DNA of 64,000 bases from Deltaproteobacteria bacterium (GCA_021780495.1 JAJXYO010000009.1:27656-91655); one strand, 5' to 3'; shown: positions 1-7,869, counted from the first letter of the stretch. Made by a program: numbers and translations. Notes: generated from the sequence alone by a model not told the origin.

Positions 1-1049
1 TAGCGGCTGACCTTGAAGCGCACCGGGCCGAACGGCGTGTCGCGTTCTTCAATCCGCCGGGGCTGCAGTATGCGCCGCTGACGGGTATACCTCACCCCCA
101 GGGTGCCGGTTTCGGCCATCACCAGTTCAGACAGGCGACTCAGCTCCTCAGGTTCACAGAGGAAGGACAGCACAACACCGGGACGCCCTTTTTTCATCTG
201 CACCGGAGCAAGCCACACATCCAGCGCCCCGCTCTCCAGCAGCAGCTCCTGGACATAGCCGATTACCTCCGGCGCGACATCATCGAGATTACACGAGACC
301 TCCCGGACCTCTTCAGCCCCCCCGGCGGTATCCGTGCCGAGAAAGGCCCGCAGGATATTGGGACAGTCGCTGAAATCCTTGCCACCGGCGCCGCTGCCGA
401 TCCGTGTCAGGGTCATGGCCGGCCGTGTATCCGCAGGTGCCGCCAGGGCCGCCAGGATCGCCGCGCCGGTCGGCGTCACCCGCTCCCCCGCGCCGCAACC
501 GCCATGCACCGCCATGCCTCGCAACAGTTCCGCCGTTGCCGGGGCCGGCACCGACAGACGACCATGTCCGGTCTCCACAAAACCGCTCCCCAGCGGCAAC
601 GCTGCCGCGTAGACCGCCTCCACCGCCAGATACTCCAGGCAAATGGAGGTTGCGACTATGTCAACGATGGAATCGATCGCACCGACCTCGTGGAAGTGCA
701 CGTCCCCGACAGCGACCGCATGTACCAGCGCCTCGGCCTCGGCCAGACGTTTAAATATTTTCCGGGCCGTGCCCTTGACGATATCGGACAGAGCGCTGGC
801 TCCGATCAGGGCATCGATCGTGCCGTACTGCCGGTGCGTATGAAGGTCATGGACGGCTACGTCGAATTTCAGGGCCGCAACGCCCTGCCGCTCGGTTCTG
901 TTTGCGGATATTTCATAGGAGCCGGCCGGCAGCCCCAGCCTGGCCAGTTCCGCCCGCAAGTGCTCCAGCGGCACACCCAGATCCAGCAGCGCACCCACGG
1001 TCATATCCCCGGAGATGCCGGATTGACAATCAAGATAGAGAATATTCAT
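1..1049 (-). CDS. larC: LarC, nickel-pincer cofactor nickel insertase (3' end outside window)
   Basis: LarC inserts nickel into pyridinium-3,5-bisthiocarboxylic acid mononucleotide, the last step in making the nickel-pincer cofactor of lactate racemase and related LarA enzymes. The frame is open from the ATG at 1049 to the window edge (349 codons; family about 390-430). It starts MNILYLDCQSGISGDM and carries HFHEVGAID (about residues 118-126), TPTGAA (192-197) and MKKGRPG (285-291), all hallmarks of the family (old name DUF111). A GGGAGG Shine-Dalgarno precedes the start. The start lies 4 nt after the SNF2 stop, so the two are probably co-transcribed. I see no frameshift of the kind that splits LarC in some lactobacilli. 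larB lies 3.5 kb upstream. Confidence 0.93.
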   Translation of the reverse strand, partial: MNILYLDCQSGISGDMTVGALLDLGVPLEHLRAELARLGLPAGSYEISANRTERQGVAALKFDVAVHDLHTHRQYGTIDALIGASALSDIVKGTARKIFKRLAEAEALVHAVAVGDVHFHEVGAIDSIVDIVATSICLEYLAVEAVYAAALPLGSGFVETGHGRLSVPAPATAELLRGMAVHGGCGAGERVTPTGAAILAALAAPADTRPAMTLTRIGSGAGGKDFSDCPNILRAFLGTDTAGGAEEVREVSCNLDDVAPEVIGYVQELLLESGALDVWLAPVQMKKGRPGVVLSFLCEPEELSRLSELVMAETGTLGVRYTRQRRILQPRRIEERDTPFGPVRFKVSR

Positions 1050-1053
1050 GGGA

Positions 1054-3606
1054 TTACTTCCTCCCTGTTATATAACCTGCCAGCAGCTGACTCAGACCGG
1101 AAAAAAGGGTTGTCATTACCTCCGGTTCCGGCAGCGGAATCTTCAGGCAGCTCTTGCCGGTAGCCTCGTCAACAGCCACCAACCCGCTAAGCGGGTTTGT
1201 CCGGGGAGTCTCGCCACTGGTAATTCCGGCTGCCCTTTCGACAACTTCCGACTGTGGTGCAAGCGCCTGTCCCAGTTCCATGAGAAACCGCGCGCCGGTC
1301 TGCAACAGCTCACTCAATTGCGGTGTTACCGCCGCTCCACCTGGCTTTATTGCTTTCGAAGATATGCATTCATCCGATCCATCTTCAGCAACTACAGCAA
1401 CGATCTCGTCTCCCGCCTCCTCCGCGTCCTGCTCGTCGCGCCAGAGTTCCTGTCCACCAGACAAATCAGCCCGTTCAATACTACCGGTCAGATTCTCCAC
1501 TGAATTCATGAAGGATTCGAGCTGGGATTCGCCAATCATCACCGTATCACGCCCATCCTCATCCAGAGCACCGGCGAAGACCGCCTTTTTGAAGCGCAGC
1601 AGGTCAAGGATACGCTCTTCAATGGAATTGCAGGAAATGAAATTGATCACCCGCACCGGCTTCTTCTGCCCCATGCGGTGCACCCTGGCAATGCGTTGTT
1701 CCAAGATGGCCGGATTCCAAGGGATATCCAGGTTGATCACCACCGCGCCGCTTTGGAGATTCAGCCCTACCCCGCCGGCATCGGTGGAAAGAAAGACCTT
1801 GCAGGCAGGATCTGACTTGAAACGGCTCATGAGATGCTTGCGATTCTTGGACGGTACGGAGCCGTTCAGATGGACATGACCGATCTCAAGGCGCTCCAGC
1901 ACCTGCTCCACCAGCTCATTCATTCTGAGCCACTGGCTGAAGATGACGACCTTTTCGCCGCCCTCGACAACCAACTCCCGCAGAAGTGTCTCCAACTCCC
2001 CGAGTTTCGGCCCATGCACGGTCTTTTTGTCAACCAGCCAGGTGTTGTCGGACACCATACGCATATTCGCCAGGGCAATTCGGAGGCGCAAACTATCGGC
2101 CTCGCTTAGAAAGCGGAACCGTCGCCACTTGTTCACCAGCCGCGCCACCATATCGGCGTAGTCCTGATGAATTGCCATCTGTTCCGGTGTCATTGGCACG
2201 AAAAAATTCTTGTCGATCCGCTCAGGCAGCTGTTTCAGCACTTGGCTCTTTTTCCGCCGGATCATGACGCCGTTCAAGGAGGCGCGGATCTTGTCCAGTT
2301 CCTTGTACCCCACCAACTTGCCTGCATGATCCGTCACCCGGTGCGCATGGACAAAGCGGTAGAGCGGTCCCAGGTGATGACGGTCTACAAATTCCATGAT
2401 GGAGTGAAGCTCCTCGATCCGGTTTTCCAGCGGCGTGCCGGTCAGAACAAGGGCAAACGGAGATTCCAAACGCTTCACCGCCTGGGCTGTGCGTGTCTGC
2501 CAGTTTTTGATCCGCTGCGCTTCGTCCAGAACGATCAGGTCCGGTGCCCACGCTTCGATGAGTTCAGCATCACGGTAGATCAGCTCGTAATTCACCAGCT
2601 TGAAAAACGAATCAGATCGGTACAACTCGCGGCGTTGCGGGGTCAAACCTTCAATCACGGTCGCTGTCCGGTCGGTGAAGGAATCGATCTCACCCTTCCA
2701 CTGGTGTTTTAATGAGGTTGGAGAAACGACCAGAACCTTGGCGACGCCAAACAGCCTCGCCATGACCTCCGCCACCGCTATTGCCTGGACAGTCTTGCCG
2801 AGCCCCATATCATCGGCCAGCAGCGACCGCCCGGCCCGTGATGCGAACAGGATTCCTTCCCGCTGGTAGGGATACAGGCTGGCTTTGATGAGCGAATCAA
2901 AGAGTGGCGCATCGATTCCCGTCGGGAATGCTTCATCAATCAGGGCTTGGCGATGAACGGCATCCTGACGGGAAGCAATGAATGCCATGACATCGTCATA
3001 ACAACGCAGTTCATGGCCGGGCAGACTGGTCGCCTTGGTGATAAAATCGGTGATATCGCCGATGTGTTGTCCCTTGAGAACACCATCAGCGGCAAAGTAG
3101 CGTTGCGCCAGTCTCCGGAGAGGAGGGGCCGCTGTGCTTCCCAGGCGTAGTCTGACCTCACGTTTCAGTCCGTAGGAAAGATAGATTTCCGACCAGGTCT
3201 GGTTGAAGCCCTGATTAAAGTGCCGTACGCCACCCTTCCCGGCCTTCAAGCGGGCAAGGGTAAAAGAAATATGCTTGCAGACGCCCAACCCGTTGATGCG
3301 GAAATCCGGGCAGGAGCAGAAGTTATCCCCCGCCTGGTCGCCACGGATGGCGATACGGTAGGTTTTGTTTGACACGGGGTTTGTCAGGGCAAATTCGGAG
3401 AACACCGGATGCTCGCCGCGATTTTCCAGGAGAAATTCCTGGCTTTCACCGTACTCCATCCGCAGTTGGCGCTGCCACTCTTCCAGCGTCATATCCTCCG
3501 GCTTGTGGGTCCGGCTGAGCTTGGCCTGCTTTGGGGGTTTTATTGTTGTAGCGGATTCAGCGGAGCGGCTGCCGGGGCGTTTTTTCGGGGTTTTACTTGT
3601 TTTCAT
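1054..3606 (-). CDS. SWIM zinc-finger SNF2-family helicase/ATPase
   Basis: A DNA-dependent ATPase of the SNF2/Rad54 type, 850 residues with the ATG at 3606 (SD GGAG, seven bases upstream); the frame stays open to 3711 but that part lies in the end of brnA. A lysine-rich N-terminus is followed by a SWIM finger (CxC at 97/99, CxH at 110/112), the SNF2 ATPase lobe with Walker A DDMGLGKT (about 265-272) and DEAQ (361-364), and the helicase C lobe with TDAGGVGLNLQ and RVHRMGQ. Bacterial SWIM-SNF2 proteins are assigned to transcription recycling or DNA repair, but the role here is unknown. It sits between brnTA and larC, transcribed the same way. Confidence 0.92.
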   Translation of the reverse strand: MKTSKTPKKRPGSRSAESATTIKPPKQAKLSRTHKPEDMTLEEWQRQLRMEYGESQEFLLENRGEHPVFSEFALTNPVSNKTYRIAIRGDQAGDNFCSCPDFRINGLGVCKHISFTLARLKAGKGGVRHFNQGFNQTWSEIYLSYGLKREVRLRLGSTAAPPLRRLAQRYFAADGVLKGQHIGDITDFITKATSLPGHELRCYDDVMAFIASRQDAVHRQALIDEAFPTGIDAPLFDSLIKASLYPYQREGILFASRAGRSLLADDMGLGKTVQAIAVAEVMARLFGVAKVLVVSPTSLKHQWKGEIDSFTDRTATVIEGLTPQRRELYRSDSFFKLVNYELIYRDAELIEAWAPDLIVLDEAQRIKNWQTRTAQAVKRLESPFALVLTGTPLENRIEELHSIMEFVDRHHLGPLYRFVHAHRVTDHAGKLVGYKELDKIRASLNGVMIRRKKSQVLKQLPERIDKNFFVPMTPEQMAIHQDYADMVARLVNKWRRFRFLSEADSLRLRIALANMRMVSDNTWLVDKKTVHGPKLGELETLLRELVVEGGEKVVIFSQWLRMNELVEQVLERLEIGHVHLNGSVPSKNRKHLMSRFKSDPACKVFLSTDAGGVGLNLQSGAVVINLDIPWNPAILEQRIARVHRMGQKKPVRVINFISCNSIEERILDLLRFKKAVFAGALDEDGRDTVMIGESQLESFMNSVENLTGSIERADLSGGQELWRDEQDAEEAGDEIVAVVAEDGSDECISSKAIKPGGAAVTPQLSELLQTGARFLMELGQALAPQSEVVERAAGITSGETPRTNPLSGLVAVDEATGKSCLKIPLPEPEVMTTLFSGLSQLLAGYITGRK

Positions 3607-3634
3607 GGGTTCTCCGGGGATTGATTTTCCTGTC

Positions 3635-3700
3635 GCATAACGTGGGAGAACTAACCGGCGCGGAGCTTTTTCCCGCGACCGGTTGAGCGCGTAGTTAGGC
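3635..3700 (-). mobile_element. attC-like integron recombination site at the 3' end of brnA
   Basis: Read on the minus strand, the 66 bp begin with GCCTAAC (fits R'' RYYYAAC) and end with GTTATGC (R' GTTRRRY with one mismatch); the two pair at 6 of 7 positions. Inside are L'' CTCAACCGG and L' CCGGTTAG, which pair perfectly except for one extrahelical C on the 5' side, the usual attC arrangement. An inner stem CGCGG/CCGCG with a 9-nt loop closes the fold. The brnA reading frame ends inside the element, as cassette ORFs often do. The orientation makes brnTA the cassette cargo. No intI gene and no second attC were recognised nearby. Confidence 0.7.
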
Positions 3701-3989
3701 ATGTTTCCCATGTTTCGTGGATAGCTTCGCGTACGACATCGGATAGTCTCAATCCTTGGGCAAACTGCTTCAAGGCATCATTCATCAGCGTTTGATAGTT
3801 GCCACCGATCATCTCGGCCCGCGCCTTAAATGTTGCCAGTACATCGCTATCAACTCTCATGGTAATTCTGGATTTTCCTCCTGCTTCTGCCTGCAATTTT
3901 GCAAGTGGCGGTGTTTCACTGACAGGCTTCGCGTCGATAAAATCAAAGTCTTTGTATCTGTCGTGCATTTTGTCAGAACTGGTTTTCAT
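3651..3989 (-). CDS. brnA: BrnA-family antitoxin
   Basis: Antitoxin partner of BrnT, 112 residues from the ATG at 3989, which has a GGAGG site and overlaps the end of brnT by 17 nt. The core (RITMRVDSDVLATFKARAE through NYQTLMNDALKQF) matches the ribbon-helix-helix BrnA family (COG3514), which binds the toxin and represses its own promoter. The frame could extend upstream to 4067, but that would lie inside brnT and lacks support. The last codons run into the attC-like element, giving a basic tail (STGRGKKLRAG) that may be cassette-derived rather than functional. The SNF2 gene starts 44 nt downstream. Confidence 0.88.
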   Translation of the reverse strand: MKTSSDKMHDRYKDFDFIDAKPVSETPPLAKLQAEAGGKSRITMRVDSDVLATFKARAEMIGGNYQTLMNDALKQFAQGLRLSDVVREAIHETWETCLTTRSTGRGKKLRAG

Positions 3990-4248
3990 AGCGCCTCCGC
4001 TGCGGTTCATTAGCCTTCCAGGCCGAAATGATCCGAATTGTTTCGTCTCTGTAAGTATAGACAACAATCAGAATTCGATTCTTGCCACCCATGCCCAACG
4101 TTATAAAGCGTTGCTCGTTTTCCGAGTCACTGTCTTCGCGGGTCAAAGCATAGGGATCAAGTAGAACGTGCTGGGCTTCCTCGAAGGTTACGCCATCGTG
4201 GTTCTTCGGGTTTGCTGCTGCCTTTTTGGTATCCCAAGTGATGTTCAC
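3973..4248 (-). CDS. brnT: BrnT-family toxin (RelE-like fold)
   Basis: 91 residues. The N-terminal WDTKKAAANPKNHDGVTFEEA and C-terminal IRIISAWKA...RRRYE motifs are typical of BrnT, a type II toxin with an RNase fold. Most homologues I recall have ISARKA; here the third residue after IIS is W, a change to check at the active-site end. The only possible start is the GTG at 4248, since the in-frame codon two positions upstream is a stop. A consensus -10 box ends 6 nt before it, so the transcript may begin at or next to the start codon. It overlaps brnA, the usual toxin-first order for brnTA. Confidence 0.88.
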   Translation of the reverse strand: MNITWDTKKAAANPKNHDGVTFEEAQHVLLDPYALTREDSDSENEQRFITLGMGGKNRILIVVYTYRDETIRIISAWKANEPQRRRYENQF

Positions 4249-4254
4249 AGTTCA

Positions 4255-4283
4255 ATTATATGCACAAAAGTATGCACTGTCAA
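4255..4283 (-). promoter_or_regulatory. Perfect consensus sigma-70 promoter of brnTA with candidate operator
   Basis: On the minus strand, TTGACA (4283-4278), a 17-nt spacer and TATAAT (4260-4255) match the consensus at all 12 positions. The spacer holds an imperfect inverted repeat, TGCATA...TGTGCA, a plausible site for the ribbon-helix-helix repressor BrnA. The predicted transcription start falls at about 4248, the GTG of brnT. Confidence 0.85.
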
Positions 4284-4290
4284 GGGTAGG

Positions 4291-4320
4291 CAAAAATTGC
4301 TTGTCCTGTTTGAACGGACA
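4291..4320 (-). terminator. Weak terminator candidate between the small ORF and brnT
   Basis: On the minus strand TGTCC (4320-4316) can pair with GGACA (4306-4302), and a run of five T follows at 4296-4292. The stem is only five base pairs, so this is tentative. If real, it would isolate the larB transcript from brnTA. Confidence 0.3.
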
Positions 4321-4350
4321 GGAGAGGACAGAAGATTTTGGCAAAGGGGA

Positions 4351-4482
4351 TTAGCAGTTCCGATCCTCAGTTGCCTTCAATTCCGCATCTTCTTCCCGCT
4401 CCCAGTCGGAAACAATGGAAATTCTGCCGCGTAAGGCCAGCAAATCCTCCATTTTTTTACTCCGCACAGACTCTTCCATCAT
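4351..4482 (-). CDS. Small ORF resembling the C-terminal tail of a VapB-type antitoxin
   Basis: A 43-residue ORF starting with two ATGs (4482 and 4479) behind a GGTGAG site, 16 nt after the larB stop. The central stretch KMEDLLALRGRI followed by an acidic D/E/W-rich tail resembles the toxin-wrapping C-terminus of VapB-like antitoxins, where an LxALRG motif is common. The usual N-terminal DNA-binding part is absent, so it is either a decayed antitoxin, a stand-alone antidote fragment, or chance. It lies beside brnTA, which fits a toxin-antitoxin island. Similarity is by eye only. Confidence 0.4.
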   Translation of the reverse strand: MMEESVRSKKMEDLLALRGRISIVSDWEREEDAELKATEDRNC

Positions 4483-4498
4483 GGCAACTCACCAGCCT

Positions 4499-5248
4499 TC
4501 ACACCCGATTGATTAATGATGCCGCGCAAGCCGCACCGAAACCGTTGTCGATATTGACCACCGTCACCCCGGCGGCGCAGGAATTAAGCATTCCCAACAG
4601 GGCCGCGATGCCGCCGAAAGAGGCACCATAACCGATCGAGGTTGGCACGGCGATGACCGGCTTGTCTACCAAACCACCTACTACCGAGGGCAGCGCACCT
4701 TCCATACCTGCGACCACTATAATCACTGACGCGGCATCCAGCTGATCCCGCCTGGCCAGCAGGCGGTGAATACCGGCCACCCCTACATCGTAGACATGAC
4801 TTGTTTCATTACCCAGAAAACTGGCCGTCAGCAACGCCTCGGCCGCCACCGGAATGTCGGAGGTGCCGGCCGAAACCACCAGGATCGTACCTCGGCCACG
4901 AGCCACCGGCGGATGCTGCTGCAAGGTTAGACAACGCGCCTCGTCGTGATAGTTCGCAGCTGGAAAGGCATGTTCGACCTCCTTGGCTTTGTCGGCCAAT
5001 AGTCGCGTCACAAGGATATTACTGCCCTTGCCGGCCATGGCGGTCATGATCCGTATGATCTGCGGCACGGTTTTCCCTTCGCCGAAGATTACCTCCGGCA
5101 TACCCTGGCGCAGTTCGCGGTGGTGGTCCACCTGGGCGCAACCAACATCCTGAAATGGAAAATTCCGCAGATCTTCCAGGGCCTCTTCAACTTCCAAGGT
5201 GCCATGTTTCACTGAGTCCAGCAGTTCTTTCAATTTTTCCAGCGTCAT
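4499..5248 (-). CDS. larB: LarB, nickel-pincer cofactor biosynthesis carboxylase/hydrolase
   Basis: LarB carboxylates and hydrolyses nicotinic acid adenine dinucleotide to pyridinium-3,5-dicarboxylate mononucleotide, the first step to the nickel-pincer cofactor. The protein has 249 residues. Its PurE-like C-terminal half contains SAGTSDIPVAAEA (about 126-138), GMEGALPSVVGGLV (181-194) and NSCAAGVTVVNIDNG, whose Cys224 matches the position of the substrate-binding cysteine described for LarB. GAGGGA lies eight bases before the ATG. It is divergent from the LysR gene. larE (sulphur insertion) and larA are not in the window. Confidence 0.93.
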   Translation of the reverse strand: MTLEKLKELLDSVKHGTLEVEEALEDLRNFPFQDVGCAQVDHHRELRQGMPEVIFGEGKTVPQIIRIMTAMAGKGSNILVTRLLADKAKEVEHAFPAANYHDEARCLTLQQHPPVARGRGTILVVSAGTSDIPVAAEALLTASFLGNETSHVYDVGVAGIHRLLARRDQLDAASVIIVVAGMEGALPSVVGGLVDKPVIAVPTSIGYGASFGGIAALLGMLNSCAAGVTVVNIDNGFGAACAASLINRV

Positions 5249-5447
5249 AAAATTCCCTCAAAACGTTATGCATGATTTTATACACCACCACCACTACGCT
5301 TGCCACCGAAAGTTTTAAATGCTCACCCACCAAACCGTACCCAACTCAGGTTCATCCGTTTACTTAATGTACGCTTCCATGCTAATTTTCCATATTATGT
5401 AATTTATTTTGCAATTGCATATGCATAGACAATTCCGAGGTTCAATC
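5249..5447. promoter_or_regulatory. Divergent larB / lysR intergenic region with LysR-type operator candidate
   Basis: 199 bp without a gene. AATTG (5413-5417) and CAATT (5430-5434) form an inverted repeat with a 12-nt spacer just upstream of the LysR ribosome site, suitable for autoregulation by a LysR-type protein. A TATTAT box (5393-5398) could serve the plus-strand gene, without a good -35. On the minus strand a TATAAA box lies about 30 bp before larB. Confidence 0.45.
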
Positions 5448-6329
5448 ATGATCATCGACCCACTGTCACTCAAGCTGTTCGTCTCCATCGTGGAGGAAGG
5501 TACTATCGCAGCGGCTGCGGAGCGGGAACACATCGCGGCATCCGCCGTCAGCAAACGCATCAGTGAGCTTGAAGACGTCTTTCACACGCAGCTTCTCAGG
5601 CGCACCAACAAAGGGGTGATTCCGACCGAAGCGGGTATCACCCTGCTGCAGCTTGCGCGAGGCGTGCTCCATGACCTGAACAACATCACTCTCCAGATTC
5701 GCGAGTACGCCAGCGGCGTGCGGGGCCATGTCAGGCTGAGCGCCAATATCTCATCCATCAACCAGTTCCTTCCGACCGAGATCCGATCCTTCATGAACAT
5801 CCACCCCCAAGTGCATGTCCACCTTGAGGTAAACATCAGCGAGGCAATCGTTAACGCCGTAGCCGAGAACGCTGCCGACGTGGGCATCATCACCATGGGG
5901 TCATACCGGCATGACCTGGAGTATTTCCCCTATCATTCCGACCAGCTTATCGTCATAACCCCTAAGGAACATCCACTGTCAAATATGCGCTCCATATCCT
6001 TCCGCGACACCCTGGATTATGACTTCGTTGGACTGCCAGTAGGAAGTGCCCTGCACAACCAGATCCTCAGAGCGGCACATGAACTCGACAAAACTCCCAA
6101 GCTGCGGATACAGGTAAACAGCTTCGATGCACTCTGCCTGATGGTGGAAGCGGGGTTGGGCATCGGCATCGTGCCCAAAGGGGCCGCCAAGCCCTACTTC
6201 AAAGGGTTGCGCATCCGCTCAATCATCCTTGATGAACCTTGGTCCAATCGGGAGCTGAAAATTTGTGTCCGCTCTCTGGCTGCCCTGCCGGCTGCCGCCA
6301 AGCTGCTGGTCGAACACCTCAGAAAATGA
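5448..6329 (+). CDS. LysR-family transcriptional regulator
   Basis: 293 residues from the ATG at 5448, chosen because GAGG lies seven bases upstream; an earlier in-frame ATG at 5409 has no ribosome site. Residues about 5-62 form the winged helix-turn-helix (LKLFVSIVEEGTIAAAAE, then AVSKRISELED), and the remainder is the periplasmic-binding-fold effector domain, with GLGIGIVPKGAA near the C-terminus. It precedes leuC/leuD on the same strand with a 123-bp gap, so it probably controls those genes in response to a branched-chain or 2-oxoacid intermediate, though control of the divergent larB is also possible. Confidence 0.9.
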   Translation: MIIDPLSLKLFVSIVEEGTIAAAAEREHIAASAVSKRISELEDVFHTQLLRRTNKGVIPTEAGITLLQLARGVLHDLNNITLQIREYASGVRGHVRLSANISSINQFLPTEIRSFMNIHPQVHVHLEVNISEAIVNAVAENAADVGIITMGSYRHDLEYFPYHSDQLIVITPKEHPLSNMRSISFRDTLDYDFVGLPVGSALHNQILRAAHELDKTPKLRIQVNSFDALCLMVEAGLGIGIVPKGAAKPYFKGLRIRSIILDEPWSNRELKICVRSLAALPAAAKLLVEHLRK

Positions 6330-6348
6330 GCCCGGCAAATGCCCTTGT

Positions 6349-6417
6349 TGTCATCGCGGTTCGCGATGGCGACATCACAATAAACTACTTTTATAGGTGC
6401 GGGTAATGTTGTATACA
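6349..6417 (+). promoter_or_regulatory. Inverted repeat and -10 candidate upstream of leuC
   Basis: CATCGCG (6352-6358) and CGCGATG (6362-6368) form a perfect 7-bp inverted repeat with a 3-nt spacer, extendable with mismatches to about 12 bp. No T-tract follows, so it reads better as an operator for the adjacent LysR protein than as a terminator. A TATACA box lies at 6412-6417; its -35 is poor, as is common at activator-dependent promoters. Confidence 0.4.
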
Positions 6418-6452
6418 TAGGATCATTACTGCATGAAGCGAGGTATAAGCCT

Positions 6453-7736
6453 ATGGGAAAAACTGTTGCAGAGAAAATTTTTGAAGCCCACCTGGTAAAC
6501 GAGCCGTTTCCCGGCACCAAGGTGCTGAAACTGGATGTCGTGCTCTGCCACGAGATCACCACCCCCATCGCTATCGACGACCTGATCCGTCGCGATAAAG
6601 ACCGGGTATTTGACCCTTCTAAAATCAAAGCGGTTATCGATCATGTCACTCCCAGCAAGGACAGCAAAACCGCCACCCAGGCCAAGATCCTGCGCGACTG
6701 GGCCCGCCGGCACGATATCAAGGATTTCTTCGACATCGGCGCCAACGGCGTCTGCCATGCCCTGTTCCCGGAAAAGGGTTTCATCCGCCCCGGCTATACG
6801 GTTATCATGGGCGATTCCCACACCTGTACCCATGGCGCCTTCGGGGCCTTTGCCGCCGGCATCGGCACCACCGACCTGGAAGTGGGCATCCTGAAAGGGG
6901 TGTGTGCCTTCCGCCAGCCGAAAACCATCAGGTTCAACGTCAACGGCCAGCTCCCCAAAGGGGTCTACGCCAAGGACGTCATCCTGCACATTATCGGCCG
7001 GATCGGCGTGAACGGCGCTACCGACCGAGTGATGGAATTCCACGGCTCCACCATCGCAGCCATGACCATGGAATCGCGCATGACACTCTGCAACATGGCC
7101 ATCGAGGCCGGCGGCACATCCGGCATCTGCATGCCTGACGCGACCACCGTCGAATATCTCTGGCCCTTCATCAGCGGTGAATTCGCCAGCAAGGAAGCCG
7201 CACTGGCGGACTATTCAAAATGGACCGCCGACGCCGATGCAGCCTACGATCAGGTCATCGAAATCGATGTTTCCACGCTGCAGCCGGTCGTGACCTTCGG
7301 CTATAAACCGGATCAGACCAAATTCGTAAGCGATATGCCAGAATCACCGGTGGATCAGGTGTACCTCGGCTCCTGCACCAACGGACGCATCGAGGACCTG
7401 CGCATCGCCGCCGGAATATTGAAGGGGAGAAAAATTGCCCCGACGGTGCGCGGCATCCTCTCCCCCGCCACCCCCAAGGTCCAGCAGCAAGCCATGCATG
7501 AAGGCTTGATCGATATCTTCATGGAGGCCGGCTTCTGTGTAACCAACCCGACCTGCGGTGCCTGTCTCGGTATGAGCAACGGTGTATTAGCCGAAGGTGA
7601 GGTCTGCGCCTCCACCACCAACCGTAACTTCATGGGCAGAATGGGCAAGGGAGGCATGGTGCACCTGATGTCACCGGCCACTGCCGCTGCCAGCGCCATA
7701 GAGGGCAAGATCGCAGATCCGCGGAAATACCTGTAA
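6453..7736 (+). CDS. leuC: 3-isopropylmalate dehydratase large subunit
   Basis: Large subunit of the [4Fe-4S] isomerase that converts 2-isopropylmalate to 3-isopropylmalate in leucine synthesis; in these bacteria it may also act on citramalate in the isoleucine route. 427 residues, the shorter homoaconitase/LeuC2-like form (E. coli LeuC about 466). Aconitase motifs are intact: GDSHTCTHGAFG, GSCTNGR and NPTCGACLG, which carry the three cluster cysteines. GAGG lies nine bases before the ATG. The small subunit follows after 133 bp. A 2,3-dimethylmalate dehydratase or homoaconitase role cannot be excluded because leuA and leuB are not adjacent. Confidence 0.9.
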   Translation: MGKTVAEKIFEAHLVNEPFPGTKVLKLDVVLCHEITTPIAIDDLIRRDKDRVFDPSKIKAVIDHVTPSKDSKTATQAKILRDWARRHDIKDFFDIGANGVCHALFPEKGFIRPGYTVIMGDSHTCTHGAFGAFAAGIGTTDLEVGILKGVCAFRQPKTIRFNVNGQLPKGVYAKDVILHIIGRIGVNGATDRVMEFHGSTIAAMTMESRMTLCNMAIEAGGTSGICMPDATTVEYLWPFISGEFASKEAALADYSKWTADADAAYDQVIEIDVSTLQPVVTFGYKPDQTKFVSDMPESPVDQVYLGSCTNGRIEDLRIAAGILKGRKIAPTVRGILSPATPKVQQQAMHEGLIDIFMEAGFCVTNPTCGACLGMSNGVLAEGEVCASTTNRNFMGRMGKGGMVHLMSPATAAASAIEGKIADPRKYL

Positions 7737-7747
7737 GCAAATCATCC

Positions 7748-7832
7748 CCTGGCCCCTTTGTCAATGGGGCACGCCCAGCCGCCCGGATTTGGGCCTCCCC
7801 CTTTGAAAAGGGGGATGAGGGGGATTTGAATG
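7748..7832. repeat. Hairpin-forming intergenic repeat between leuC and leuD
   Basis: The gap holds two hairpins: GCCCC/GGGGC around 7751-7770, and CCCCCTTT facing AAAGGGGG around 7798-7814, followed by a GAGGGGGATTT tail. This layout of paired C5/G5 stems with a GGGGGATTT end resembles short dispersed intergenic repeats I recall from geobacters. It sits inside a two-gene operon, where it could dampen or stabilise the message between the two subunit genes. Confidence 0.5.
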
Positions 7833-7869
7833 CTGCCATCAACTTCGATAGACAAAAGGAGCTACCCAT

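Noticed and set aside
3607..3711. 35-residue N-terminal extension of the SNF2 protein
   Set aside because: It lies in the attC-like element and the brnA end, while the ATG at 3606 has a proper ribosome site.
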